Assembly (NCBI RefSeq): GCF_007827045.1
Contig: NZ_RPFW01000007.1
Location: 248,001 to 312,000 of the forward strand
Length of the DNA stretch: 64,000 bases
Source of the DNA: Trebonia kvetii
Lineage (GTDB): Bacteria; Actinomycetota; Actinomycetes; Streptosporangiales; Streptosporangiaceae
Direction of reading: 5' to 3'
Of this stretch, positions 17,910 through 25,787 are shown one piece after another. Position numbers and translations under genes: made by a program. Under the pieces are notes generated by a model. It saw only the letters and a list, made by a program, of their open reading frames with translations, was not told where the DNA came from and did no database searches. Within the stretch, counting starts at the first letter, position 1. Every line of letters begins with the position of its first letter.

Positions 17910-18791
17910 TTAGTCAGGGGGCGGGAGGGACGGGCCCTGGAGGAGAGCCCCGCCGTCGATCGGGTAGATGCCGCCGGTCATGAAGCTGCCGGCGTCGGAG
18001 GCGAGCAGCAGGGCGAGGCCGCGGATCTCCTTGGGGTCGCCCATCCGGCCGAGCGGGACCACCGCGCTCCACATCGCGTCGGCCTCGGCCGAGGTCGGCT
18101 CCTTGCCGCCCAGGTGCGTCTTGAACGGGCCCGGGGCGATCGCGTTGACGCGCACGCCCCAGCGGGCCAGGTCGTGCGCCGCCTGCTTGGTGAAGTTGAC
18201 GACGGCCGCCTTGGCGATCGCGTAGGAGTACGGCGTGTACGGGTCGTTGCGCATGCCCGCCGTGGAGGCGGTGGTGACGATCGAGCCCGAGCGCTGCTTT
18301 TTCATGTGCCGCGCCGCCGCCTGCACGGTGTACACGACGCCGTGCAGGTTCACGTCGATGAGCGCCTTGTAGGCGGCCATGTCCATGTCGTCGAGCCAGC
18401 CCGCGGGCAGCAGCGGCGGGCGGCCGCGGGCGATGCCCGCGTTGGCGAAGACGATGTCGATCTTGCCGTGGGTGGCCACGACGCGGTCGACAAGCTCGCT
18501 GACCGCCCTCGGGTAGCTGACGTCCGCGCCCCGGCCGCTGACGAGCGGCGGGCCCTTCATGCCGCCGGTTTCCGAGACGCCGCGGTGCGGGGGTTCACGC
18601 CCGGCCGCGAGCCCGGCTTCGCCGAGCGAGCGGACCGCCTTCTCCAGGGCGTCGTTGTCCCAGTCCGCGATGACCACGTTGGCACCGGCCTGCACCAGGA
18701 TCTCGGCGAACGCGTAGCCGAGGCCGGACGCTCCCCCGGTGACCAGCGCGACCTTGCCGCGGACCGAGAACAGGTCGTCGACGACGCTCAT
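17910..18791 (-). CDS. SDR-family dehydrogenase of the ABC-transporter operon
   Basis: About 293 residues from ATG 18791. Classical SDR features: cofactor motif TGGASGLGYAFAE (residues 18-30), NAG in VFANAGIARG, catalytic Ser in SIVTTASTAGMRND, YxxxK in YSYAIAKAAV, and the end TGGIYPIDGG. The aspartate after beta-2 (VVIADWDND) favours NAD. About 25 residues at 64-88 (GREPPHRGVSETGG...) interrupt the beta-3 region and are not typical of the family. The start overlaps the permease stop by one base (TGATG), so it is the last gene of the sugar-transport operon and probably oxidises the imported compound or a product of it. Confidence 0.92.
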   Translation of the reverse strand: MSVVDDLFSVRGKVALVTGGASGLGYAFAEILVQAGANVVIADWDNDALEKAVRSLGEAGLAAGREPPHRGVSETGGMKGPPLVSGRGADVSYPRAVSELVDRVVATHGKIDIVFANAGIARGRPPLLPAGWLDDMDMAAYKALIDVNLHGVVYTVQAAARHMKKQRSGSIVTTASTAGMRNDPYTPYSYAIAKAAVVNFTKQAAHDLARWGVRVNAIAPGPFKTHLGGKEPTSAEADAMWSAVVPLGRMGDPKEIRGLALLLASDAGSFMTGGIYPIDGGALLQGPSLPPPD

Positions 18792-19825
18792 CAGGCGGCC
18801 CGGCGCCGCTTGAAGAACCGGTCGCGGTTCACCTTCGGGATCGTGACCGACGCGACAAGCGCGGCACCGTAGAAGATCTGCTGGTAGTAGCTCTGCGCGC
18901 CGAGCAGTTCGAGTCCGACGGTGCCCGTCGCGAGGAAGTAGACCGCGATGAGGGCGCCAAGCGGGTTGATGCGACCCGGCTTGATCGCGGTCGCTCCGAG
19001 GAAGACGGCAGCGTAGGCCGGCAGGATCAGGGCGCTGCCTGCCCCTGGGTCCACCGTCCCGTTGGTGCCCGCGTAGGCGATCCCCGCGACGCCCGCGATG
19101 GCCGCGCCGATGATGTAGGCCCACGCCCGCTGGCGGTTGACCCGGACGCCGCTCAGCCGTGCCACCTCGCGCGACTGCCCGATCACGAGGGCCTTCTGCC
19201 CGGTCGGCGTGAAGCTGAGCACGTACCAGACGACGAGGAAGATCGCCAGGCCGTAGTAGAACTCGAGCGGCATCGACAGGAACTCGTTCGTGAAGATCCA
19301 GTTCGACAGGTTGGTCGAGACGATCCCGACGCTGTTGTTGCCGGACACGATGTAGATGACGCCCTGCACGATCGTCATCGTGCCGAGCGTCACGATGAAC
19401 GGGTCGTTGTCGAAGTACACCACGAAGAAGACGTTGACCAGGCCGACCACGACCGCCGCGCCGATCCCGGCAAGGCAGGCGACAAGGACCGGCGTTCCGT
19501 GCTGCACGTTGAGCACGGCCAGGGTCATCGCGGACAGTCCGAGCGAGGAGCCGAGCGACAGGTCGACGAAGTCGCCCACCACCGTCGGCAGCAGCACGGC
19601 CATCACCAGGATGAACAGCACCGCCTGGGAGCCGAGGATGTTGGAGAGGTTGCCGACCGTAAGGAACAGGCTGGGCATGTCTATGCCGAACCCGGCGATC
19701 AGGGCGGCGAACACGATGACGATCGCGTAGCGCTGAAGCCCCACGCGCAACAGCGCCGATGGCGCCGGCCGCTCCGCCCGGTGGTCCTCCTGCCGGGCCT
19801 CATCGACTGGAGCTGGCGCGCTCAT
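18791..19825 (-). CDS. Sugar ABC-transporter permease (RbsC type)
   Basis: A 344-residue membrane protein of the ribose/xylose permease family. It has about ten hydrophobic segments and the family-typical VGDFVDLSLGSSLGLSAM (an ATP-binding-subunit contact region), GTMTIVQGVIYIVSGN, and IIGAAIAGVAGIAYAGTNGTVDPGAGSAL, then PAYAAVFLGATA. The start overlaps the ATPase stop by 4 bases (ATGA) and the stop overlaps the SDR start by one, so the genes are tightly coupled. It forms the membrane channel for the binding protein encoded at 21695-23023. Confidence 0.94.
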   Translation of the reverse strand: MSAPAPVDEARQEDHRAERPAPSALLRVGLQRYAIVIVFAALIAGFGIDMPSLFLTVGNLSNILGSQAVLFILVMAVLLPTVVGDFVDLSLGSSLGLSAMTLAVLNVQHGTPVLVACLAGIGAAVVVGLVNVFFVVYFDNDPFIVTLGTMTIVQGVIYIVSGNNSVGIVSTNLSNWIFTNEFLSMPLEFYYGLAIFLVVWYVLSFTPTGQKALVIGQSREVARLSGVRVNRQRAWAYIIGAAIAGVAGIAYAGTNGTVDPGAGSALILPAYAAVFLGATAIKPGRINPLGALIAVYFLATGTVGLELLGAQSYYQQIFYGAALVASVTIPKVNRDRFFKRRRAA

Positions 19826-21531
19826 CTGTTGTCCTCCCTGGTCTGCCGCAATGCCGCGGCACTGATTGCTTCCTCGGTCAGCTCTTCGCCGGCCAGCGTC
19901 GCGGTGTGCCGCCCCTGGGTGACGACGATCACCCGGTCGCAGACCTCCGCCAGCTCACCGAACTCCGTTGTCACCCACAGCACCGCCATGTGATGCAGGG
20001 CGGCGGCCGATTGGACGAAGCGGTAGATGTCACGCCTGGCGCCCACGTCGACGCCCTGCGTTGGCTCATGCAGCAGCAGCAGCCTCGGCCTGGCGAGCAG
20101 CCACTTCGCGATCAGCGCCTTCTGCTGGTTACCGCCGGAGAACGTCGAGACGACGCTGTGCGCCCAGGGCGGCCGGATCAGGAACCGCCTGATGGCCTCG
20201 CGCGCGAGGGTGACGAGCTCGCCGCGGTGGAAGACGCCGCGCCTGAAGTGCTCGCCCTCGACGAGCATGACGATGTTCTCCCACAGCGTCAGCGACTGGC
20301 TCAGTCCCTGCACCGCACGGTCCGCGGGGACCAGGGCGATGCGCTCCCGCACGCTGCGCTGCGGGCTGAGCCCCGCGACGCCCATGGTCTCGGCGCCAAG
20401 GCGCAGCGTGCCGAACCCGGCCGGGCGCGCGCCGAACAGCAGGTACGGCAATTCCTCGGCGCCGGAGCCGATGAGGCCGGCCACGCCGAGTATCTCCCCG
20501 GCGCCGATCTCGAACGACAGGTCGTGCAGCCGCTCGTCGGTCAGGTGCTCGACGATCACGCTCTCACCCGCCGCCACCGCGGCCTGGTCGCCCGCGGACT
20601 CCATCGCCGCCAGCGTCAGCGCGACCGCGTGCTGGTCCTCGACCGGCGCCAGTACCGGCTGCGCGCTGTCGCCGTTCCGTGCGGGCGCCCCGACGATGAG
20701 GTCGACAAGCTCCTCCTCGCGGATGTCGGCGGTGACCTCCTCGCCGAGGACCCTGCCGTCCCTGAGCACGACGACGCGGTCGGTGATCGCGCGGACCGCC
20801 GTCAGGTCGTGCGAGATGAACAGCACCGCCGCCCCCTCGGCCACCACGGTCCTGATGAGGTCGAAGAGCCGGTCGACTTCCTCCTCGGGCAGGAACACGG
20901 TGGGCTCGTCGAGCACGAGCACCGAATGCTTGTAGCCGCTTCGCGTGCGGTACCTGCGGAGGTCTTCCGCTGCCCGGACGATCGCCAGCCGCGCCTGGTC
21001 GACCGGCGCCAGTTCGCCCGTCCGCCGGTCGAGGTCGAGCCTGACGTCATAGCGGTCGAGCACGGCCGCAGCGGTCTTGTGCTCCGCGATCCAGTTGATC
21101 GGCTCCCACGCGCTCAGGCCGCCGCCGATGCGCTGGCTGAGCGTCAGGTTCTCCAGGACGCTAAGCCCGGGCGCGAGCGCCAGGTTCTGGTACACGAAGC
21201 TGAGCCCGATCTGGCTCGCCTGGCCGGGGGCAAGCGGCAGCGCGACCTCCTCGCCGCCCACGAACAGGCGTCCGCCCGGTTCCGGGTCGTAGACCCCGGC
21301 AAGCACCTTGACCAGCGTCGACTTGCCCGAGCCGTTCTGCCCGAGCAGCCCGAGCACCTCGCCGTGCGCGAGGCTCAGGTCGACGCTGTCCAGCGCCCGG
21401 TTACTGCCGAAGTCCTTGGAGATGCCGCGCACCTCGACGGCGGGCACAGCCGCTGCCTGCTCGCCGGTCGCAGGAGGTTCCTGCAGGCTAACGCCATTGT
21501 CTGAGTCGCCCGGCGTTCCGCTGTCCGGCAA
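19822..21531 (-). CDS. Sugar ABC-transporter ATP-binding protein (RbsA/MglA type, two NBDs)
   Basis: About 569 residues from TTG 21531, preferred because AGGAGG lies 6 bases upstream. An ATG at 21552 would place this Shine-Dalgarno inside the gene. NBD1 has an intact Walker A GLLGQNGSGKSTLVK and Walker B SVLVLDEPTVFLPEEE, but its signature (LAPVDQARLAIVRA) is degenerate. NBD2 has the usual degenerate P-loop GLIGSGAEELPYLL, then an intact FSGGNQQKALIAKWLLARPRLLLLHEPTQGVD. This pattern is characteristic of RbsA-like proteins. Energises import with the RbsC-like permease. The 5' untranslated region contains strong hairpins separating it from the binding-protein gene. Confidence 0.93.
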   Translation of the reverse strand: MPDSGTPGDSDNGVSLQEPPATGEQAAAVPAVEVRGISKDFGSNRALDSVDLSLAHGEVLGLLGQNGSGKSTLVKVLAGVYDPEPGGRLFVGGEEVALPLAPGQASQIGLSFVYQNLALAPGLSVLENLTLSQRIGGGLSAWEPINWIAEHKTAAAVLDRYDVRLDLDRRTGELAPVDQARLAIVRAAEDLRRYRTRSGYKHSVLVLDEPTVFLPEEEVDRLFDLIRTVVAEGAAVLFISHDLTAVRAITDRVVVLRDGRVLGEEVTADIREEELVDLIVGAPARNGDSAQPVLAPVEDQHAVALTLAAMESAGDQAAVAAGESVIVEHLTDERLHDLSFEIGAGEILGVAGLIGSGAEELPYLLFGARPAGFGTLRLGAETMGVAGLSPQRSVRERIALVPADRAVQGLSQSLTLWENIVMLVEGEHFRRGVFHRGELVTLAREAIRRFLIRPPWAHSVVSTFSGGNQQKALIAKWLLARPRLLLLHEPTQGVDVGARRDIYRFVQSAAALHHMAVLWVTTEFGELAEVCDRVIVVTQGRHTATLAGEELTEEAISAAALRQTREDNR

Positions 21532-21564
21532 CACACGCCTCCTGTCTGTCATACACAATTTCGT

Positions 21565-21690
21565 CCGCGCGGTCGGCCCCGCATTTGGGGGCCAACCGCG
21601 CGGACATCGGGGGGTACGGGGGGTCGTCCCCCCGGGAGATACGGAGTGCTGGGCGCCCGATACGATGGCGCTTCTTGCCATCGGGCGCCC
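21565..21690 (-). terminator. Cluster of hairpins between the binding-protein and ATPase genes
   Basis: Three stem-loops follow each other after the binding-protein stop. The first (21651-21690) has GGGCGCCCGAT/ATCGGGCGCCC arms with an alternative inner CGATGGC/GCCATCG stem. The second (21617-21634) has CGGGGGG/CCCCCCG arms. The third (21565-21603) has CCGCGCGGT/ACCGCGCGG arms. None has a U-tract. They probably stabilise the upstream mRNA or cut readthrough, so the binding protein is made in excess over the ATPase and permease. The middle element is also a copy of the palindromic repeat found at 59887-59964. Confidence 0.65.
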
Positions 21691-21694
21691 GGCA

Positions 21695-23023
21695 CTACGA
21701 CTTTCCGACCATGGCGCCGTTCAGGGTCGACGCCGCGTGCAGCGCGCTGCCCGACAGGGCAGGCAGCCCGAGCAGGTCGCGGAAGCCGTTGACCCAGTCA
21801 TCTCCGAAGCCGCCGGTGTTCAGGACCTCGACGGCGTTGTCCGGCGTGATGATCCGGTCCGGGCCGATGGCCTTGTCGTAGGAGATGGGCGCCAGCTTCT
21901 CAAGACCGCGGACGGCCTGCAGGAACAGCAGGTAGCCGGTCCACGGCGGTGACTCGCTGACGTCGCTCTGGATGATGTTCTTGCCCGGGCTGGCGGTCTG
22001 CAGCTGAACGAACGGCGTGCCGCCGCCGAAGGCGAGGTACGTCTTCACGTCGGTGCGGTGCGCGGCCTGGATGCCCGCGAGCACGTAGGTCAGCTCGCCC
22101 GCGTAGTCGGGGAACAGGACGTTCGCGTCGGGGTACTTCAGCAGCTGGGAGGTCACGGTGCTGGCGATCTGCGTCTGCCAGTCGGGCACCTCGACGTTGA
22201 CCTCGGTCAGGGTGGAGCCTGGGTCGTCCTTCGCCAGCTCGGCCTTGATCGCGGCCTCCTCGATCGCCGTCGCCGGCCCCGTCGCGAGTGACGTGATCGC
22301 GATGGCGTGGAACGGCTTGCCGCCGTGCTGCTCGATCGCCTGCTCGGCCGCCAGGGTGGCGTCGAGCGCATAGGGGTCATCGGTGTTGTACGTGGTCCCG
22401 GCCCGCTTGTCCTGGTCCGGGGTTCCGCCGTAGACGCCCACCACGATGCCGGCCTTCTGCGCCTGGGCGATCGCCGGCGCGCTGGTCGACGGGTCCATCG
22501 CGCAGCCCATGATGATCGCCGCGTATCCCTGGTGGATCGCGTTCTCGATCGCGGTGTTGTGATCGGCGGTCGAGCCCTGGTTGTCGAAGATCGTCGGCAC
22601 CATGCCCGCGGCCTTGGCGAAGTCAGAGGCCGCCTGCGCGATCTCCTCGCACGCGGCAAGCGCGCTGACGCCGGGGATGATCATGATCTTCTTCCCGGCC
22701 AGGTTCGCGATGCTGGGGATCTTGCCGCCGTAGTTGGGCCCGTAATCGCCGAAGTTCGGCTCCGCCGCGTACTTGTTGACGTCGGCCAGCAGCGCGGAGA
22801 CGCCCGCACCGGTTGACGACGCGCCTGAGCTCGCCGTCGCCGCGGCGCTCGCGCTGCTGGGTGAGGCGGCCGGGGTGCTGCTTGTCGATGTGCTTGGAGT
22901 AGTGGTTGAACTGCTCGACGAGCACGCCGCGAGCAGCACCGCCGCGACCACCGCCAGGCCACCGAATGCGGCCCTTGCCGCCCGGTGATTGCGTTTGCTT
23001 ATCCCATCCATGCGCCCTCGCAT
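21695..23023 (-). CDS. Sugar ABC-transporter substrate-binding lipoprotein
   Basis: A 442-residue type I periplasmic-binding-like lipoprotein. The signal peptide ends at a lipobox LLAAC (Cys 34), followed by a long Ser/Thr/Ala-rich tether to about residue 75. The mature fold shows GKKIMIIPGVSALAACEEIAQAASDFAKAAG, ENAIHQGYAAIIMGCAMDPS and AIAQAQKAGIVVGVYGG, as in RbsB/XylF relatives. It is the first gene of the operon with the RbsA-like, RbsC-like and SDR genes. An alternative ATG at 23011 has a closer G-rich Shine-Dalgarno. The ligand is not predictable, but the divergent transketolase points to a sugar or sugar derivative. Confidence 0.92.
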   Translation of the reverse strand: MRGRMDGISKRNHRAARAAFGGLAVVAAVLLAACSSSSSTTTPSTSTSSTPAASPSSASAAATASSGASSTGAGVSALLADVNKYAAEPNFGDYGPNYGGKIPSIANLAGKKIMIIPGVSALAACEEIAQAASDFAKAAGMVPTIFDNQGSTADHNTAIENAIHQGYAAIIMGCAMDPSTSAPAIAQAQKAGIVVGVYGGTPDQDKRAGTTYNTDDPYALDATLAAEQAIEQHGGKPFHAIAITSLATGPATAIEEAAIKAELAKDDPGSTLTEVNVEVPDWQTQIASTVTSQLLKYPDANVLFPDYAGELTYVLAGIQAAHRTDVKTYLAFGGGTPFVQLQTASPGKNIIQSDVSESPPWTGYLLFLQAVRGLEKLAPISYDKAIGPDRIITPDNAVEVLNTGGFGDDWVNGFRDLLGLPALSGSALHAASTLNGAMVGKS

Positions 23024-23352
23024 TTACATCTTGGGGGGTCCACCAGACCACTTAGCCCACAGAGTTGTAGGGCGGCTCTCGGACTGTCAACAGGCCTGTT
23101 GACAAAAACCGGTCTCGCTTCGGTTTCTATCATCGGGCCAGTACCGCAGCGGCCGGAACGTTGTCTTCCCAGCACATAGCCATGACCTGCGAACGTCTCA
23201 TTAACAGGTATCTTCATTCACCCGCCTTATGAGGGGCATAACTGAGAACGATTTAAGCAGTAAATCCTTGTGGGCCGGCACAGTCAGATCGACTGCCGCG
23301 CTGATAACGCGGCATATTGTCAACAAGTTGCGGCGAATTTAGGCTGGGCGTC
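23024..23352. promoter_or_regulatory. Divergent control region of the selenoprotein/transport locus
   Basis: This 329-base gap separates the transport operon from the transketolase operon. A perfect 20-base palindrome, TGTCAACAGGCCTGTTGACA, lies at 23085-23104, 62 bases upstream of the binding-protein start. The half-site TGTCAACA recurs at 23317-23324, 29 bases before the transketolase ATG. The region is relatively AT-rich. The arrangement fits one dimeric repressor or activator controlling both operons. The regulator itself is not encoded nearby. Confidence 0.7.
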
Positions 23353-24228
23353 ATGCCAGCAGACATCACCCTTGAGCGAGGCCGGGCGCTGACCGAGGCC
23401 GAGCTCCTGCGCAGGGCCGACTGGGTCAGGCTGCAGACGATCGACCTGATCGCCCAGGCCGGCCTCGGCCACTACTCGTCCACGTTCTCCTGCGCGGAGC
23501 TCGTGGCGACCCTGTACTACCACGCGCTGCGGCTGCGGCCCGCCGAGCCGAACTGGCCGGACAGGGACCGCTTCCTGCTCGGCAAGGGCCACGTGGCCAC
23601 CGGGCTCTGGCCGGTGCTCGCCGACCTCGGCTACTACCCGCACGACTGGCTCAAGCAGTTCGGCAAGGTCGGCTCGCCGCTCAACGACCACCCGAACATG
23701 AAGCTCGCGCACGGCATCGACTTCTCTTCTGGCTCGCTCGGGCACAACCTGTCGGTCGGCGCGGGCATGGCGCTCGCCGCCAGGCTCACCGGCCGCGACT
23801 ACCGGACCTTCGTGCTCACCGGCGACGGTGAGCTGCAGGAGGGCCAGGTCTGGGAGGCCGCGATGGCCGCCTCGCACTACAAGCTCGGCAACTTGGTCGC
23901 GATCATCGACGCGAACGGCTTCTCCGGCGCCGGGCCGACGTCGCAGGCGATGAACATCGAGCCGCTCGCCAAGCGTTTCGAGGCCTTCGGGTGGACGGTG
24001 CGCGAGATCGACGGGCACCACGCACCCGTTCTGCTGAGGACTTTTGATGAACTGCCGGATCCCGCGAGTGAAGAGCCGGTCGCGATCATCGCGCGGACGC
24101 GCAAGGGGCACGGCGTCGAGTTCATGGAGAAGCAGCCGCAGGCCTGGCACCTTGGCCTGCTCAACGCGGAGCAGTATGCCGACGTGGTCGCGGAGATCTC
24201 CGCCCGGATGGAGCTGGCCAATGGCTGA
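23353..24228 (+). CDS. Transketolase, N-terminal (TPP pyrophosphate-binding) subunit
   Basis: About 291 residues from ATG 23353. It carries the first half of a split transketolase: GLGHYSSTFSCAELVATLYY, RDRFLLGKGHVATGLWPVL, GSLGHNLSVGAGMALAARL and the TPP/Mg motif GDGELQEGQVWEAAMAA near residue 157, ending in the IDANG part of the motif. Split transketolases of this type transfer two-carbon ketol units. In catabolic loci they often cleave unusual ketoses rather than serve the pentose pathway. The gene overlaps the C-terminal subunit gene by 8 bases, so the two are co-translated. Confidence 0.95.
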   Translation: MPADITLERGRALTEAELLRRADWVRLQTIDLIAQAGLGHYSSTFSCAELVATLYYHALRLRPAEPNWPDRDRFLLGKGHVATGLWPVLADLGYYPHDWLKQFGKVGSPLNDHPNMKLAHGIDFSSGSLGHNLSVGAGMALAARLTGRDYRTFVLTGDGELQEGQVWEAAMAASHYKLGNLVAIIDANGFSGAGPTSQAMNIEPLAKRFEAFGWTVREIDGHHAPVLLRTFDELPDPASEEPVAIIARTRKGHGVEFMEKQPQAWHLGLLNAEQYADVVAEISARMELANG

Positions 24229-25192
24229 GAAGAAGATGGTCGACGTCTTCAGCGACGTCGAGCGCGAGACCGCCATGACCGCGAACCCGGCGGGCTACGC
24301 GGTGACCGAACTTGGCGCGGAGGACGAGCGGATCGTCACGCTGGCCGCGGACATGTCCAACACGGTCGCCGAGTTCATCGCGAAGTTCCCCGAGCGGTAC
24401 ATCGAGTGCGGCATCGCGGAGACGAACTCGGTATCCCTTGCCGCGGGCCTGGCCAGCGCGGGTCTCATCCCGTACATCTACTCGATGTCGCCGTTCGGCA
24501 TGCTGAAGACCTGCGAGCAGTGGCGCACCGACGTGGACTACAACCATCTGCCCGTCCGCCTTGTCGGCCGGCTGTCCGGGCTCGCGATGGGGTACTTCGG
24601 CACCTCGCACTACGCGGTCGAGGACATCGCCATCGCGCGGACCATGAATAACACGGTGGTGCTGTCCCCCGGCGACGCTGCCTCCTGCGTCAGCCTGATG
24701 CGGTCCACCGCGTCGCTCGAGGTCCCGGTGTACATCAGGATCGCCGAGGCTGTCTCGCGGGTATACGACGAGGCGCCTGACTACGAGTTCGGTAAGTGGC
24801 CGCGGCTGCGGACCGGCTCGGACGTCACGCTGATCGGGCACGGGATGGGCCTGGGGCTGTGCGCTGCCGCCGCTGAGGCCTTGTACGAGCACGACAGCAT
24901 CGAGGCTGACGTGTTCGACGCCGCGTACTTGCGGCCGTACGACGAGACGGCGCTGCTGGCGAGCGCCGCGAAGACTGGTCATGTGCTGACCGTCGAGGAG
25001 CACAGCGTGGCCGGCGGGCTCGGCTCCCTGGTCGCCGAGGCCATCGCGCGGGCCGGGCTGTCGGTCCGGCTCGGCCAGGTGGCGCTCCCGGACAAGGACC
25101 TTGAGGTTGGCGTGCCCGCCGACCTGTACGAGTACTACGGACTTACCCCGTCCAACGTGGCCGCCAAGGCCCGTAGCCTGGTCAGGAGGTGA
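24221..25192 (+). CDS. Transketolase, C-terminal subunit
   Basis: About 323 residues from ATG 24221. It holds the pyrimidine-binding and C-terminal transketolase domains: YIECGIAETNSVSLAAGLASAGL (the catalytic Glu of the TPP site), SGLAMGYFGTSHYAVEDIAIAR and MNNTVVLSPGDA, then the DVFDAAYLRPYDE and TVEEHSVAGGLGSLVAEA blocks. It pairs with the preceding subunit as in DXS/transketolase-like heteromers. An AGGAGG at its 3' end (25185-25190) serves the selenoprotein gene that follows, showing tight coupling. Confidence 0.95.
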   Translation: MAEKKMVDVFSDVERETAMTANPAGYAVTELGAEDERIVTLAADMSNTVAEFIAKFPERYIECGIAETNSVSLAAGLASAGLIPYIYSMSPFGMLKTCEQWRTDVDYNHLPVRLVGRLSGLAMGYFGTSHYAVEDIAIARTMNNTVVLSPGDAASCVSLMRSTASLEVPVYIRIAEAVSRVYDEAPDYEFGKWPRLRTGSDVTLIGHGMGLGLCAAAAEALYEHDSIEADVFDAAYLRPYDETALLASAAKTGHVLTVEEHSVAGGLGSLVAEAIARAGLSVRLGQVALPDKDLEVGVPADLYEYYGLTPSNVAAKARSLVRR

Positions 25193-25201
25193 CCATCTTC
25201 G

Positions 25202-25774
25202 ATGCTTGAGCCGCTGCTCGACCCGACAGGAGACGGCGACCGGGGGACCAACACGTCCCTCGCGCAGCCCCGGCCGCAATCACTCGCGGGCCTCACCGTG
25301 GGCCTGCTCGAGAACGCCAAGCCGAACGCGACGGTGCTGCTCGAGGCCGTCGCCAGGGAACTGAAGGACAAGTACGGCGTCCGGGAGGTCCGGATGTTCC
25401 GCAAGGGTTACTTCGGCACCCCCGTCGAGGAATCCGTCGTTCAGCAGATGCTGCACAACTGCGACTTCGCCGTCGCGGCCATCGGTGATTGAGGCTCGTG
25501 CAGCGCGGCCAGTTTGGCCGATGGGATCGTGCTGGAGCGGGCTGGCATCCCGGCTGTCAGCATCTGCACAACTGCTTTCCGTATCACCGCCGAGGCGATG
25601 GCCAGGTCGCTCGGGTTCCCCGGCTACCAGTACGTGACCGTGCCGCACCCGGTCGCGTCGCGGACTCAGGAGGAGATTGACGAGATCGCCGCGGTAGCGC
25701 TGCCGGAGATCGTCCGCGTCCTTGGCGCGGGCCTGACCATCCGGCCGTCCAGCACGTCCGGCACGTCCGGCTGA
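25202..25774 (+). CDS. UGSC-family selenoprotein (UGA at 25490 read as selenocysteine)
   Basis: Two open frames, 25202-25489 and 25493-25774, lie in the same frame with only a UGA between them. Read through, they give a 190-residue protein with Sec at position 97 in AAIGD-U-GSCSAAS, the exact motif that names the UGSC (seleno)protein family. Family features continue on both sides: GLLENAKPNATVLLEAVA before, CDFAVAAIGD at the site, then DGIVLERAGIPAVSICTTAF and VTVPHPVASRTQEEI after. A hairpin with a GU-containing loop starts 13 bases after the UGA. The start has an AGGAGG 11 bases upstream. The enzymatic role is unknown; Sec plus a nearby Cys suggests redox or thiol chemistry. The usual annotation as two fragments or a pseudogene would be wrong. 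Confidence 0.93.
25490..25520 (+). promoter_or_regulatory. UGA-Sec codon and bacterial SECIS-like hairpin
   Basis: The UGA occupies 25490-25492. Thirteen bases later CGGCC (25506-25510) pairs with GGCCG (25516-25520), leaving the loop AGTTT with a G at its second position, about 20 bases from the UGA. Bacterial SECIS elements that recruit SelB sit directly downstream of the codon with a small loop carrying a conserved G, so spacing and loop fit. A lower CAGC/GCTG pairing may extend the stem asymmetrically. The fold was done by eye. Confidence 0.75.
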
Positions 25775-25787
25775 GGAGGTCACCCGC

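Noticed and set aside
25202..25492. A 96-residue protein ending at the TGA at 25490, with a second small gene after it
   Set aside because: Both parts are in one frame and join into a complete UGSC-family protein with the diagnostic motif at the TGA, so reading the TGA as a stop is not accepted.
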